Source of the DNA: Sedimenticola thiotaurini
GTDB lineage: Bacteria > Pseudomonadota > Gammaproteobacteria > Chromatiales > Chromatiaceae
Assembly: GCA_011051715.1 (NCBI GenBank)
Contig: DRKP01000059.1
Location: forward strand, 1 to 56,945
Direction: 5' to 3'
DNA length: 56,945 bases
A program made the translations under genes and the position numbers. Below, piece by piece: positions 10,709-18,763 of the stretch. Within the stretch, counting starts at the first letter, position 1; the number at the start of each line of letters is the position of its first letter. The notes under the pieces were generated by a model that was given only the letters and a program-made list of their open reading frames with translations, searched no databases and was not told where the DNA came from.

Positions 10709-11263
10709 ATGGCGAACACATCCAGAGTCATCCTGAACGGCAAGGGTGCCGCCAACGACGCGGTTCGGGCCGCCGTCGGCGCTCTTCGCAAACGCGGCCA
10801 CTCGATCGGTGTCCGGGTGACCTGGGAGGGGGGTGACGCCGCCCGGCTGGCGCGGGAGGCGCTCCGGGAAGGTGTCGACCGGCTGGTCGGGCCGGAGGGT
10901 ACGGAGGAGGGCGCGGTGATCGTCCTGGCCGTGGGCAACGGCTGCCAGGCGGGCGGGAGGGTGCCGATCACCCCGGCCGCGGAACTGGACGACGGCCTGC
11001 TGGACCTGATCCTGGTGCGCGATTTCCCCGCTGCCGAATTCGGCCGGGTGCTGGCGGAGTTGCAGGATCTCCGGAACCCGGACAACCGCTTCGTCTACTA
11101 TCTGCAGCTGGCCGCCTTCCGGCTCGAGGGCGACCGGGAACTGCCGATCAATCTCGATGGTGAGCCGTACCACTGGAAAGAGATCGACTTCCAGTGCCTG
11201 CCCGGGGCACTGCGGGCCGTCCTGCCCCGAGCATGCCCGCTGGTGTCGACGGCGCAGTCCTGA
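10709..11263 (+). CDS. YegS-like lipid kinase remnant lacking the middle of the catalytic domain
   Basis: A 184-residue frame starting at ATG 10709 with GGAGC upstream. Residues 6-60 (VILNGKGAANDAVRAAVGAL, RVTWEGGDAARLAREA) match the N-terminus of YegS-type diacylglycerol/phosphatidylglycerol kinases. Residues from about 70 on (VIVLAVGNGCQAGGRVPITP, LDDGLLDLIL, NLDGEPYHWKEIDFQCLPGALR) match the C-terminal half. Complete YegS is about 300 residues. The segment of about 110 residues that should lie between DRLV and GPEGTEEGA, including the nucleotide-binding GGGDGT motif, is absent while the reading frame is kept. It is therefore probably a catalytically dead pseudogene-like product. An assembly gap closed in frame is the other explanation. 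Orientation and spacing suggest a former single-gene unit. Confidence 0.75.
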   Translation: MANTSRVILNGKGAANDAVRAAVGALRKRGHSIGVRVTWEGGDAARLAREALREGVDRLVGPEGTEEGAVIVLAVGNGCQAGGRVPITPAAELDDGLLDLILVRDFPAAEFGRVLAELQDLRNPDNRFVYYLQLAAFRLEGDRELPINLDGEPYHWKEIDFQCLPGALRAVLPRACPLVSTAQS

Positions 11264-11303
11264 CGGGGGCATTCCCCCCTGCCCGGCACGTTCGTTCCAT
11301 TAC

Positions 11304-12239
11304 TCATCGTCCCGGTTTGCCGTTCTGTCGATGTCGGCCCTGTTTCCCACGCAACAGGAATGCCATCCCCACTCCCGCCCCGAGCAGAAACAGCCACAGG
11401 ACCGGCGGCTCGGGGATGGGCGTCTCCCCCCGCACATGGGTGGCCGCATCGGCGACGAAACCGAGACGCTGGTTACCCTGATATGTCCCGTTGAGCCTGA
11501 TGGTCCCGGAGATGTCCCTGGACCACGAGCCGGGGACATCCAGGCTCTCACTCACTACTTCACTCTTGGTGAGTATCGGCGGCAAGTCCGGCTCCCGGGT
11601 GTCATCGGATTCGTCAACCAGCTTCGGCACCCACCACAGCGGGTCGTCCTCGGGCACCTCCCAATCCGCTGCCAGGGGAATCATGTAGAAATCGAACTCG
11701 CTGAAGCCAAAGGCGTAGTCGTTTTTCTCTGTGGTCGACATATCGAGATGGATCGAGTAATCCAACGATACGGAGATCGTGTAGAAGCCGTCGTCCTCCA
11801 GGGGAGGGAGTGTCACGATACCCGACCGCACCACGCGTCCGCCCGCAATACCGGCGACGTTCCTGCCCGATACGGTGACATGTCCCTCCGTTCTGAGGAG
11901 ATCCGGCGTGCCGCTGCCCCTGCCCCTGACCGCCTGTGCCGGGATCGGGGCATCCACCGACACCGAACCCCAGCTGTCGGTCAGGGCAGGATTGTCGACA
12001 CCGGGTGGTGGCGCGGTCTGTGGATCACCGGCCGGGTTCGACCAGTACTTCGCCGAGGCCCAGGCGCCGGTATGGTATTCACTCCAGGGGTATTCAGACG
12101 AGTAGCGGACAGTGAAGGTATCCCACTTCAATTCGGTCCAGCCATTGACGGTGACGGTTCCCGCGTGGGTCGCTGACACAGCGGAGACGAAAACGGCGCC
12201 GGCCAGGCCGATCCGTGAACAGAGTGCTCGAAATGCCAT
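11304..12239 (-). CDS. PEP-CTERM sorting-domain protein, exported
   Basis: Exported surface or matrix protein of 311 residues. ATG 12239 is chosen because GGGGAA lies six bases upstream and the product then begins with a proper signal peptide (MAFRALCSRIGLAGAVFVSA, ending THA). The body (residues 27-275) is rich in Ser, Thr, Asp and Trp with predicted beta character and no family I recognise. The C-terminus has the tripartite PEP-CTERM signal: IPEPP, a hydrophobic helix (VLWLFLLGAGVGMAFLL) and a basic tail RGKQGRHRQNGKPGR. Such proteins are normally processed by exosortase (EpsH/XrtA) in bacteria with exopolysaccharide loci. No exosortase or polysaccharide genes lie in this window. Function of the body unknown. 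Confidence 0.8.
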   Translation of the reverse strand: MAFRALCSRIGLAGAVFVSAVSATHAGTVTVNGWTELKWDTFTVRYSSEYPWSEYHTGAWASAKYWSNPAGDPQTAPPPGVDNPALTDSWGSVSVDAPIPAQAVRGRGSGTPDLLRTEGHVTVSGRNVAGIAGGRVVRSGIVTLPPLEDDGFYTISVSLDYSIHLDMSTTEKNDYAFGFSEFDFYMIPLAADWEVPEDDPLWWVPKLVDESDDTREPDLPPILTKSEVVSESLDVPGSWSRDISGTIRLNGTYQGNQRLGFVADAATHVRGETPIPEPPVLWLFLLGAGVGMAFLLRGKQGRHRQNGKPGR

Positions 12240-12538
12240 CACGATTCCCCGGATTGCAGCGTTCGCAGCGGGCAGGGTCGAATCGATCCACCGGAGTGAA
12301 CGGTTCGGGAACGAATCTTCCATCTCCCCTCTTAAACTCATGTATAGCATGGTTGCCGGAGGAATTCATGGACGTTCCCCGGGCCTCCGGGAGGAGGTTT
12401 CGGGGTATCGGCCATCCTGAGTCCGGGAAGGTCGACTCCCTCCTTTGCCGTTGCGACAGCGGTAGAAGGGGAAATATCCGGTTGTCGGACTGGTGAGTTA
12501 ATATTGACCGAGCCTATCCGACAGGACACAAGACGACC
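12240..12538. other. Divergent intergenic region
   Basis: 299 bases between the PEP-CTERM gene and the AspT-family transporter. A locally AT-rich stretch (GAGTTAATATTGACC, about 12494-12508) probably contains the transporter promoter, but I cannot assign a pair of hexamers with correct spacing. No small gene or strong hairpin seen. Confidence 0.4.
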
Positions 12539-14206
12539 ATGAACGAAACCCTCGATTCCCTGCTGACCCTGCTCCACCAGCAGCCGGTGCTGACCCTGTT
12601 CCTGGTCATCGGCGGCGGTTACCTGATCGGGGATATCCGCCTGGGCAGCTTTTCCTTCGGGCCGGTGGCCGGGGTCCTGTTCATCGCCCTGTTTTTCGGC
12701 CGCTTCGGCTTCGAGATCTCTCCCGGCGCCCAGGCGGTGGGATTCGCCCTGTTCATCTTCTCCGTCGGCTACCAGGCGGGCCCCCGTTTCTTCGACGTGC
12801 TCCGGACCGACGGCCTGAGGTATTTCCTGCTCGCCCTGGTGATCGCGGGGAGCGGCTTCCTGGTCGCCGTCGTCGCGGCCTGGCTGCTGGGGCTGGAACC
12901 CGGCATGTCGGCGGGCCTGCTCGCCGGTGGCCTGACCAGCTCGCCGACCCTGGCGGCGGCGCAGGAGGCGATCCGGTCGGGCCAGGTGCTGCCGCCGGAG
13001 GGGATCGATGCCGACGGGATGATCGGCAACGTCGCCACCGGCTACGCCATCACCTATATCTTCGGGCTGGCGGGATTGATCACCATCATCAAGCTGCTGC
13101 CCCAGCTCCTCGGCATCGATCTGAAAAAGGAGGCGAAGGCGCTGGAGCAGGCGGACGCGGCGGCAGCCCCCTCGCCCGGGGACTTCGCCCTGCGCGTCTA
13201 CCGCATCACCAACCCGGAGGCGATCGGGGTCACCTTCGCCGAACTGGAGCGGCGCTACTGGGACCGGCGGTCGGTGGTCCGGGTGCGACGGGATGGCCAG
13301 CTGATCGAGCCGGCCGCCGACGACCGGGTCCGGGAGGGGGACGAACTGATCCTGCTGGCGCCGATCCGCTTTTTCACCGAGACCATCTCCCGCCTGGGCG
13401 AGGAGCTGGCGCCGGAGCAGGGGCTCTCGTCGTCGATCCAGACCGCCCAGATCGTGGTGATCAATCCCGAGGTGATCGGGCAGACCCTGCAGGAGCTCGA
13501 TATCGCCAACCGCTACGGGGTGCTGGTCACCGGCATCCGGCGCATGCGCATCCCGGTACCGCTCGATGTCGCCGTGCGCCTGGCCAGGGGGGACATCGTG
13601 ACTGTGGTCGGTCCCGCCGAGACCATCGATCTGCTCGGCGACCTGCTGGGACACGTGGAACGGGACGTGGCCGAGACCGATATGGTCACCTTCGCCTTCG
13701 GCATCGCGGTCGGGGTCCTCATCGGCCTGGTCAGCATCCCGGTGGGACAGCTCTCCATCGGCCTCGGCTCCGCCGGCGGGCTGCTCGCCTCGGGACTGAT
13801 CATCGGCTACCTGCGCAGCGTCTACCCGGTCTTCGGCCGCATGCCGGAGGGCGCCCGCTGGATCCTGATGGAGTTCGGCCTGCTGCTGTTCATGGCCGGC
13901 GTCGGCCTGCGCGCCGGTACCGACATCCTCGAGACGCTGGCCCGGACCGGGCCGGTGCTGATTCTGGCCGGCATCGCGGTGACGGTGATCCCGGTATTGA
14001 CCGGCTACCTGTTCGGGCGGCGGGTGTTGAAGATCCCGCCGGTACTGCTGCTGGGCGGGATCACCGGCTCCATGACCAGCGGCGCCTCGCTCAGCGTGGT
14101 CACCTCCGCCGCCGCCAGCCCGGTGCCGTCGCTCGGCTATACCGGCGCCTACGCCTTCGCCAACGTGATGCTGACCATCGCCGGCAGCGTCATCCTGTTC
14201 TTCTGA
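12539..14206 (+). CDS. AspT/YidE/YbjL-family transporter with central TrkA-C domains
   Basis: A 555-residue inner-membrane protein of the aspartate:alanine exchanger family. It is built as two membrane blocks (residues about 15-190 and 380-555) separated by a soluble region of about 180 residues. The first block has GxFALFIFSVGYQAGPRFF and the LLAGGLTSSPTLAAAQEA re-entrant segment. The second repeats the pattern (LLLFMAGVGLRAG, GGITGSMTSGASLSVV), as expected from the family's inverted repeat. The central part holds two TrkA-C/RCK-C-like domains (EGDELILLAPIRFF; ARGDIVTVVGPAETI), which probably sense ligand or nucleotide. Substrate is not predictable: family members exchange Asp/Ala, or are of unknown function as in YidE and YbjL. 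Single-gene unit. Confidence 0.85.
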   Translation: MNETLDSLLTLLHQQPVLTLFLVIGGGYLIGDIRLGSFSFGPVAGVLFIALFFGRFGFEISPGAQAVGFALFIFSVGYQAGPRFFDVLRTDGLRYFLLALVIAGSGFLVAVVAAWLLGLEPGMSAGLLAGGLTSSPTLAAAQEAIRSGQVLPPEGIDADGMIGNVATGYAITYIFGLAGLITIIKLLPQLLGIDLKKEAKALEQADAAAAPSPGDFALRVYRITNPEAIGVTFAELERRYWDRRSVVRVRRDGQLIEPAADDRVREGDELILLAPIRFFTETISRLGEELAPEQGLSSSIQTAQIVVINPEVIGQTLQELDIANRYGVLVTGIRRMRIPVPLDVAVRLARGDIVTVVGPAETIDLLGDLLGHVERDVAETDMVTFAFGIAVGVLIGLVSIPVGQLSIGLGSAGGLLASGLIIGYLRSVYPVFGRMPEGARWILMEFGLLLFMAGVGLRAGTDILETLARTGPVLILAGIAVTVIPVLTGYLFGRRVLKIPPVLLLGGITGSMTSGASLSVVTSAAASPVPSLGYTGAYAFANVMLTIAGSVILFF

Positions 14207-14548
14207 ACCCTCGGGGCCACCGCGGCCACCTCACGCCTCGTCGCCACCGCCCCACCGGCGCCGGTCGATGACATCGCCGGTCACCGGCGCGGTGAAGGGG
14301 AGGGCCACCGGCCCCGGAATGAGGCAGGGGGATCCGCCCGGATAATCTTTGCAGCCGACTACCCCTGAAATCCGGCGATGCGCCGGCTGCGCAGAGGCAG
14401 TGGCGGATCGCCGGGTCACCGGGATCACGGGGATTCTACTCCAGGGGAGGAAGCGTTGTTCGAATCTCTGTGTACTCTGTGTCTCTGTGGTTCACTAAGC
14501 CGTCGACAGGCTGAATGAACCACAGCGACAAGGAGATCGTCCGGCCGC
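14207..14548. other. Convergent intergenic region with a CTCTGTG-type repeat
   Basis: 342 bases between two convergent genes. The left 230 bases hold nothing I can name. The right part contains the repeat and inverted repeat at 14466-14530. Short frames here have no coding character. Confidence 0.5.
14466..14530. repeat. Tandem CTCTGTGT units plus 15-bp inverted repeat
   Basis: Three direct 9-base units (TCTCTGTGT, ACTCTGTGT, CTCTGTGG) lead into an inverted repeat TGTCTCTGTGGTTCA (14480-14494) / TGAACCACAGCGACA (14516-14530) with one mismatch and a 21-base loop. Similar CTCTGTG-rich strings are dispersed in many proteobacterial genomes. It may serve as a shared terminator hairpin between the convergent genes, although no T-run follows. 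Confidence 0.6.
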
Positions 14549-16501
14549 CTACGGGGCCGGACCGAGCCCGGGCAGGGCGCCGAGCATGCCGTCGCCGGTG
14601 ATGGTGCGCAGCTCGTCCAGCAGCCGCTGCGGATCCTCCTGGTAGCGACGGGAGAAGTGGAACGGGATCAGCTGGGAGACGCCGGCGGCGACCGCGATCG
14701 CGCCGGTCGCGCCGGTGGTGAGGTGGCCGTTCTTCCGGGCATGTCCGGCGTCGGCCTCGCTGAACGGCGCCTCGCAGAACAGGGTGTGGGCGTTGTGCGC
14801 CAGTGCCTGCAGCCGCCGCCGGTTGTCGGCGCTGTCGATCAGGTCGGTGGCGTAGACCAGTTTCCGGCCCGGCGTCACCATGGTCAGCTCGTCACCCAGT
14901 TCGCCCACCCGTCGCTGGCTGCCGTCGGGGAGTTCCAGCAGCCTGTCCCGTTCCCCCGCCAGCAGGAGCTGCTTGAGCCGGGTGAGCCAGGGACCGGGCT
15001 CGAGGTGGCGGGCCCGCAGCCGGTCCCGGCGCACGTGGATGGTCGCCGCCAGCTCCAGGGCGAACGCCAGCACCGGGGTGTGATGATCCAGCTCCACCGC
15101 ACGTACCCGGAAACCCGGCTCCTTGAGCAGGACCCCGTCCGTCACCGCCACCCGACCCAGTTCCCGGCGGCCCGGGATTCCGGCCTGGAGTCCCGTCCAC
15201 ACCAGCCCGTCGCCGTGGAGTTCGGCCACCTCGAACGCCGGACCGCTGTCACCGATGCGGTCCCACAGGAAGCTGTCGATGAAGTGGGCGACATGACCGG
15301 CGAGTCCGGGCGGACCGTAGAGCCGGCAGGGCGGGAAGCGGCCCAGTCGTGACCGCAGCAGCCACTGGAAGCCACCCAGGTGATCCATGTGGGCATGGCT
15401 GATGAAGACGTCGCTGACCTGGTGGGCCAGCCGGGCCGAGAGCCGGCCGCTGGCACCCAGGTCGAACAGCAGGCTGCGGCCCAGATGGCGCAGGCGCAGG
15501 TGCAGCAGGGGGTCGCCGAACAGGCCGTTGACCAGCTCGAAGTCGACCGCCCCGACCCGGCCGTCGACCGGTGCCTCCGCTGCCGGTGGTGCCGCCACCG
15601 CCGGGATGCCGCGGCGGTGGTCGGGCAGGGGGGCGAAGGGCGGCGCCGTCTGCAGCAGGCCGTGGCTGCCGCGGGCCGCGTCCCGCACCAGCAGGGTGTC
15701 CGCCGTGATCCGCCCGACCGGTGCCGTCAGGGTCAACACCCCCTCCTCCAGGTGCCGCACCTCGGCCAGGGTCAGGCAGCGGCCGTCCCGCAGCAGGGCG
15801 ACCTGACGGCCGCGCCAGGCGGGCGCCACGTCCACCGGTGGCGGGGTGCCAATCAGCCGGAGGCGGTCCAGCGGCAGTCGCAGGCGCTGGCCCGCCCCGA
15901 GGTAGCGGTCCCAGCGTCCGGTCCGCTCCCGCGCGCGCAGGGGACGGCCCGGACGGCGGGCGCCGGCGGCGGCTGGCAGCAGGAACACCGGGCAGGGCAG
16001 GGCAGCGAGCTCGTCGGCCAGGGGCGGCGGACCGCGGTCGATGGCGATCACGGCCTCGACAGCGGCCGCCCGGACCAGCCCCTGCAGCAGCTCCCTGCCG
16101 GCCACGCCGCGCACCACGCCCGGACTGTCGAGCAGCACCACCCCCTCGCCGGGCTCCGGCGCGAGGCCGGCCACCTCCAGCACCAGCGGCAGGCGGAAGC
16201 GGCCGGCGTCGAGGGTGCACAGGGGGGACTGCTGCAGCACCTCCCACTCCGTCCCGCTCCAGCGGGCGAGGGAGACGGTGCCGGGAATACCGAAGGCGGG
16301 GTTGCCGGGATCGGCGCCGATACAGTGACAGGGCAGGTCGCGTCCGGCCAGCTCCCGGGCCAGTGTCGCCGTCAGGGTGGACTTGCCGCTGCCCGGCGGG
16401 CCGAACAGCAGGATCCGTCGTCCGGACCGCAGCACGAGGTCGAGGATTCCCCCGGCGTCTGCCGGAAGCCGGCTCCAGCGCGGCGGGGCGGCCGTCACCA
16501 C
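14549..16501 (-). CDS. Fusion of Clp1/Grc3-type polynucleotide 5'-kinase and RNase Z-type metallo-beta-lactamase nuclease
   Basis: A 650-residue protein with two catalytic halves. Residues about 25-160 carry Walker A GPPGSGKST (34-42), GADPGNPAFGIPGTVSL (62-78) and VVLLDSPGVVRG (121-132), the pattern of the Clp1_P/Grc3/NOL9 RNA 5'-OH kinase domain. Residues 160-310 are an Arg/Pro-rich linker region. Residues about 318-650 are an RNase Z-like MBL nuclease: HAHMDH (369-374), the segment LEPGPWLTRLKQLL as in RNase Z substrate loops, VTPGRKLVYATDLIDS (Asp553), HLTTGATGA (His593) and PFHFSRRYQ (His615). All metal ligands appear intact. The start is GTG 16501 or GTG 16498, inside the upstream stop (GTGGTGA), giving translational coupling to the DUF2058 gene. 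The likely role is RNA end processing or healing; the true substrate is unknown. Confidence 0.8.
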   Translation of the reverse strand: MVTAAPPRWSRLPADAGGILDLVLRSGRRILLFGPPGSGKSTLTATLARELAGRDLPCHCIGADPGNPAFGIPGTVSLARWSGTEWEVLQQSPLCTLDAGRFRLPLVLEVAGLAPEPGEGVVLLDSPGVVRGVAGRELLQGLVRAAAVEAVIAIDRGPPPLADELAALPCPVFLLPAAAGARRPGRPLRARERTGRWDRYLGAGQRLRLPLDRLRLIGTPPPVDVAPAWRGRQVALLRDGRCLTLAEVRHLEEGVLTLTAPVGRITADTLLVRDAARGSHGLLQTAPPFAPLPDHRRGIPAVAAPPAAEAPVDGRVGAVDFELVNGLFGDPLLHLRLRHLGRSLLFDLGASGRLSARLAHQVSDVFISHAHMDHLGGFQWLLRSRLGRFPPCRLYGPPGLAGHVAHFIDSFLWDRIGDSGPAFEVAELHGDGLVWTGLQAGIPGRRELGRVAVTDGVLLKEPGFRVRAVELDHHTPVLAFALELAATIHVRRDRLRARHLEPGPWLTRLKQLLLAGERDRLLELPDGSQRRVGELGDELTMVTPGRKLVYATDLIDSADNRRRLQALAHNAHTLFCEAPFSEADAGHARKNGHLTTGATGAIAVAAGVSQLIPFHFSRRYQEDPQRLLDELRTITGDGMLGALPGLGPAP

Positions 16502-17034
16502 ATCAGATCGTCGGGTACCTTGAACTCGGCGTAGGGGTCATCGCCGTCCGGCTCCGACTCCGGTTCGTGGTGGCGGATCACCCGCTCCGGGTCACGGGCG
16601 GCGATCTTCTCCGCCACCGCCATGGCCACCGGTTCGTAGTGGTCGTCGAGCCGGACGATGGCCAGCCGGCCGTCGGCCAGCTGCCGCCGGACGGCGTCGC
16701 TCACGTGGATCTGCTTCACCCGCTTTCCATCGACAAAGGCGTAGGCGATCCCGCCGCGCCAGTCGTCGAGCCGGTTGCTCTCCACCAGCTGCCGGATCTG
16801 GGTCGCCAGGGCCTTGCGGGCGGCGGCCTCCTGCCGCTGCCGGTTCAACTCCCGGTCGCGTTCGATCTGCCGGGCCCGTTGCCGCTCCGCCTCGAGCCGG
16901 ACCCGGTCGGGCTCCGTCGCCTGACCCTTGCGCGCCCGCCGCTGCTTGCGGCGCTGCTCCTGCTGCACCTTGCGGCTCTTGCCGCTGTCGACCAGGCCGG
17001 CCTTCAACAGCTGTTCCTGAAGTGAGTTGCCCAT
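16495..17034 (-). CDS. DUF2058 (YaiL-like) protein
   Basis: A 179-residue soluble protein matching the DUF2058 family: N-terminal MGNSLQEQLLKAGLVDSGKS, a long Arg/Lys/Gln/Glu-rich coiled-coil segment (residues about 20-85), and a compact C-terminal part with YAFVDGKRVKQIHVSDAVRR and HYEPVAMAVAEKIAARDP. The basic coiled coil suggests nucleic-acid or ribosome contact, but the family has no established biochemistry that I know of. It starts at ATG 17034; the longer open frame upstream has shadow-like composition. The stop overlaps the start of the kinase-RNase Z fusion gene, so the two probably form an operon, which hints at an RNA-related role for both. Confidence 0.85.
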   Translation of the reverse strand: MGNSLQEQLLKAGLVDSGKSRKVQQEQRRKQRRARKGQATEPDRVRLEAERQRARQIERDRELNRQRQEAAARKALATQIRQLVESNRLDDWRGGIAYAFVDGKRVKQIHVSDAVRRQLADGRLAIVRLDDHYEPVAMAVAEKIAARDPERVIRHHEPESEPDGDDPYAEFKVPDDLMW

Positions 17035-17294
17035 GCTGGCTCCGCTGCCGGAAGAATGGGCCAAGGGTACGCAAGCCGTCGCCGAAAGCAACCCCGCCGT
17101 GGGGGATTGATGCATATCAGGAAAACCGGAACCAGCGACGGGGGCCGCGCCTGCGGACGCCGGAGCGGTGCTAGTATCAATGGGGTGCGCGGCCGCGGGT
17201 GGAGTGGCCGGGCGGTTATCGGTCACATATCGGCAGTCGCATGCCGCCCCGCTGCAGCGGCGGGTGCCTGGGGGAACGGGAGCGGTCCGGCGGG

Positions 17295-18761
17295 ATGGAG
17301 ACACTGACCACATTCTACGCATCGCTCGACCTGGCTTCGGTCAACTGGGAGCTGGTGCTGCGTATTGCGCTGCAGATCCTGCTGCTGGCGTCGTCCGCCG
17401 TCTTCTCCGGCTCCGAGACCGCCCTGTTCTCGCTCAGCCGCATCGATCTGCAGAAGTTGCGCCATTCCCGCAGCAAGGAGTCCGAGAGCATCCATGCCAT
17501 GCTCGACGAGCCGCGCCGGCTGATCATCTCCATCCTCTGCGGCAACGAACTGGTCAACATCGCCTCGGCGGCCAACATGGCCGGCATCCTGCTGATGTTC
17601 TTCAGCGAGGACGAGGTGGGCTGGGTCAACGTGCTCATCATGGTGCCGCTGCTGCTGCTGTTCGGCGAGGTGACGCCGAAGACGGTGGCGGTCAGTTTCC
17701 CGATCAAGTTCTCCACCCGCGTCACCGCCCGCTTCCTGCCGCGCTGGATCGCCCTGATCACGCCCCTGCGCGAGGCGGTGCGGCTGGTGTCCGACCGCAT
17801 CACCACCCTGATCGTGGGCGAGCAGGTGGACCGGGAGAACATCCTGCAGCCGGACGAACTGCGCACCCTGCTGGAGGAGGGCGAGGAGAGCGGCATCATC
17901 GACGCCACCGAACGGGTGCTGATCGACAACGTGCTGGAGGCGGCGGAGACCGACATCTCCCGCATCATGACGCCGGGTCCGCGCATCTGTTTCCTGGACG
18001 GCGACATGCCGGTGCCGGAGCTGATCGACACCTTTCGCAGGTACCGCCATCCGCGCATCCCGGTCTACCGCGGCCACTGGGACAACGTGATCGGTTTCCT
18101 GCACTCGGAGGACGTGCTCAAGCTGGTGCGCAGCGGCGGCGACCTGGAGCAGGTGAGCCTGGAGAGCATCCTCAAGCCGGCCCACTTCGTACCGCCGACC
18201 AAGAAGGTGGACGAGATGTTCGACTACTTCCAGCGCCACAACACCCGCGTCGCCATCATCCTGGGCGAGTATGGCGAGGTGCTCGGGATCGTCACCATGA
18301 AGGATGTGCTCACCTTCATCTTCGGCGAGATCTCCGGAAAGATGGCGGGCCAGGAGTACTACAAGGAGGACGACGAGAACAGCTATATCGTCCCCGGCGA
18401 CATGCGCCTGACCGATTTCTACAACCTCACCAATTTCGACATCGAGGACAACGTGATGAGCACCATCGGCGGCGTCGCCTTCCGCCTGTTCGACAAGCTG
18501 CCGAAGGCGGGCGACACGGTGGTCCACGAGGGCTACGAGTTCACCGCCATCGAGGTGAAGGGGCTGCGCATCAGCAAGGTGCGGGTACGCCGGCTGGCGG
18601 CCAACCAGGCCCCGGTGGAGGAGGAAGGGGAGAGCGGGGAGACGGCGGGCTGCAGCGCCTGTGCGGCGGAAGAGGACGCAGAACCGGCGGCGCCACCGGA
18701 ACAGGCGGAGGCGCGGGAACCGGCCGACGCGGAGCCCCGGGAACGGCGGAGGGAGGCGTGA
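17295..18761 (+). CDS. DUF21-CBS-CorC_HlyC membrane protein (CNNM/CorC family), pair A first gene
   Basis: A 488-residue member of the CNNM/CorC/HlyC-related family, linked to Mg2+ and Co2+ export or homeostasis. Four membrane segments in DUF21 (residues about 15-190) include FSGSETALFSLSRIDLQKLR and FGEVTPKTVAVSFP. A CBS pair follows (about 205-335; IMTPGPRICFL, YRHPRIPVYRGHWDNVIGFLH, GEYGEVLGIVTMKDVL), then the CorC_HlyC domain (about 370-440; NVMSTIGGVAFRLFDKLPKAGD). An acidic, alanine-rich tail with GCSACAAEED ends the protein and is absent from the other three paralogues here. ATG 17295 is chosen from the DUF21 start. Three bases before the second gene of the pair. Confidence 0.9.
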   Translation: METLTTFYASLDLASVNWELVLRIALQILLLASSAVFSGSETALFSLSRIDLQKLRHSRSKESESIHAMLDEPRRLIISILCGNELVNIASAANMAGILLMFFSEDEVGWVNVLIMVPLLLLFGEVTPKTVAVSFPIKFSTRVTARFLPRWIALITPLREAVRLVSDRITTLIVGEQVDRENILQPDELRTLLEEGEESGIIDATERVLIDNVLEAAETDISRIMTPGPRICFLDGDMPVPELIDTFRRYRHPRIPVYRGHWDNVIGFLHSEDVLKLVRSGGDLEQVSLESILKPAHFVPPTKKVDEMFDYFQRHNTRVAIILGEYGEVLGIVTMKDVLTFIFGEISGKMAGQEYYKEDDENSYIVPGDMRLTDFYNLTNFDIEDNVMSTIGGVAFRLFDKLPKAGDTVVHEGYEFTAIEVKGLRISKVRVRRLAANQAPVEEEGESGETAGCSACAAEEDAEPAAPPEQAEAREPADAEPRERRREA

Positions 18762-18763
18762 GC

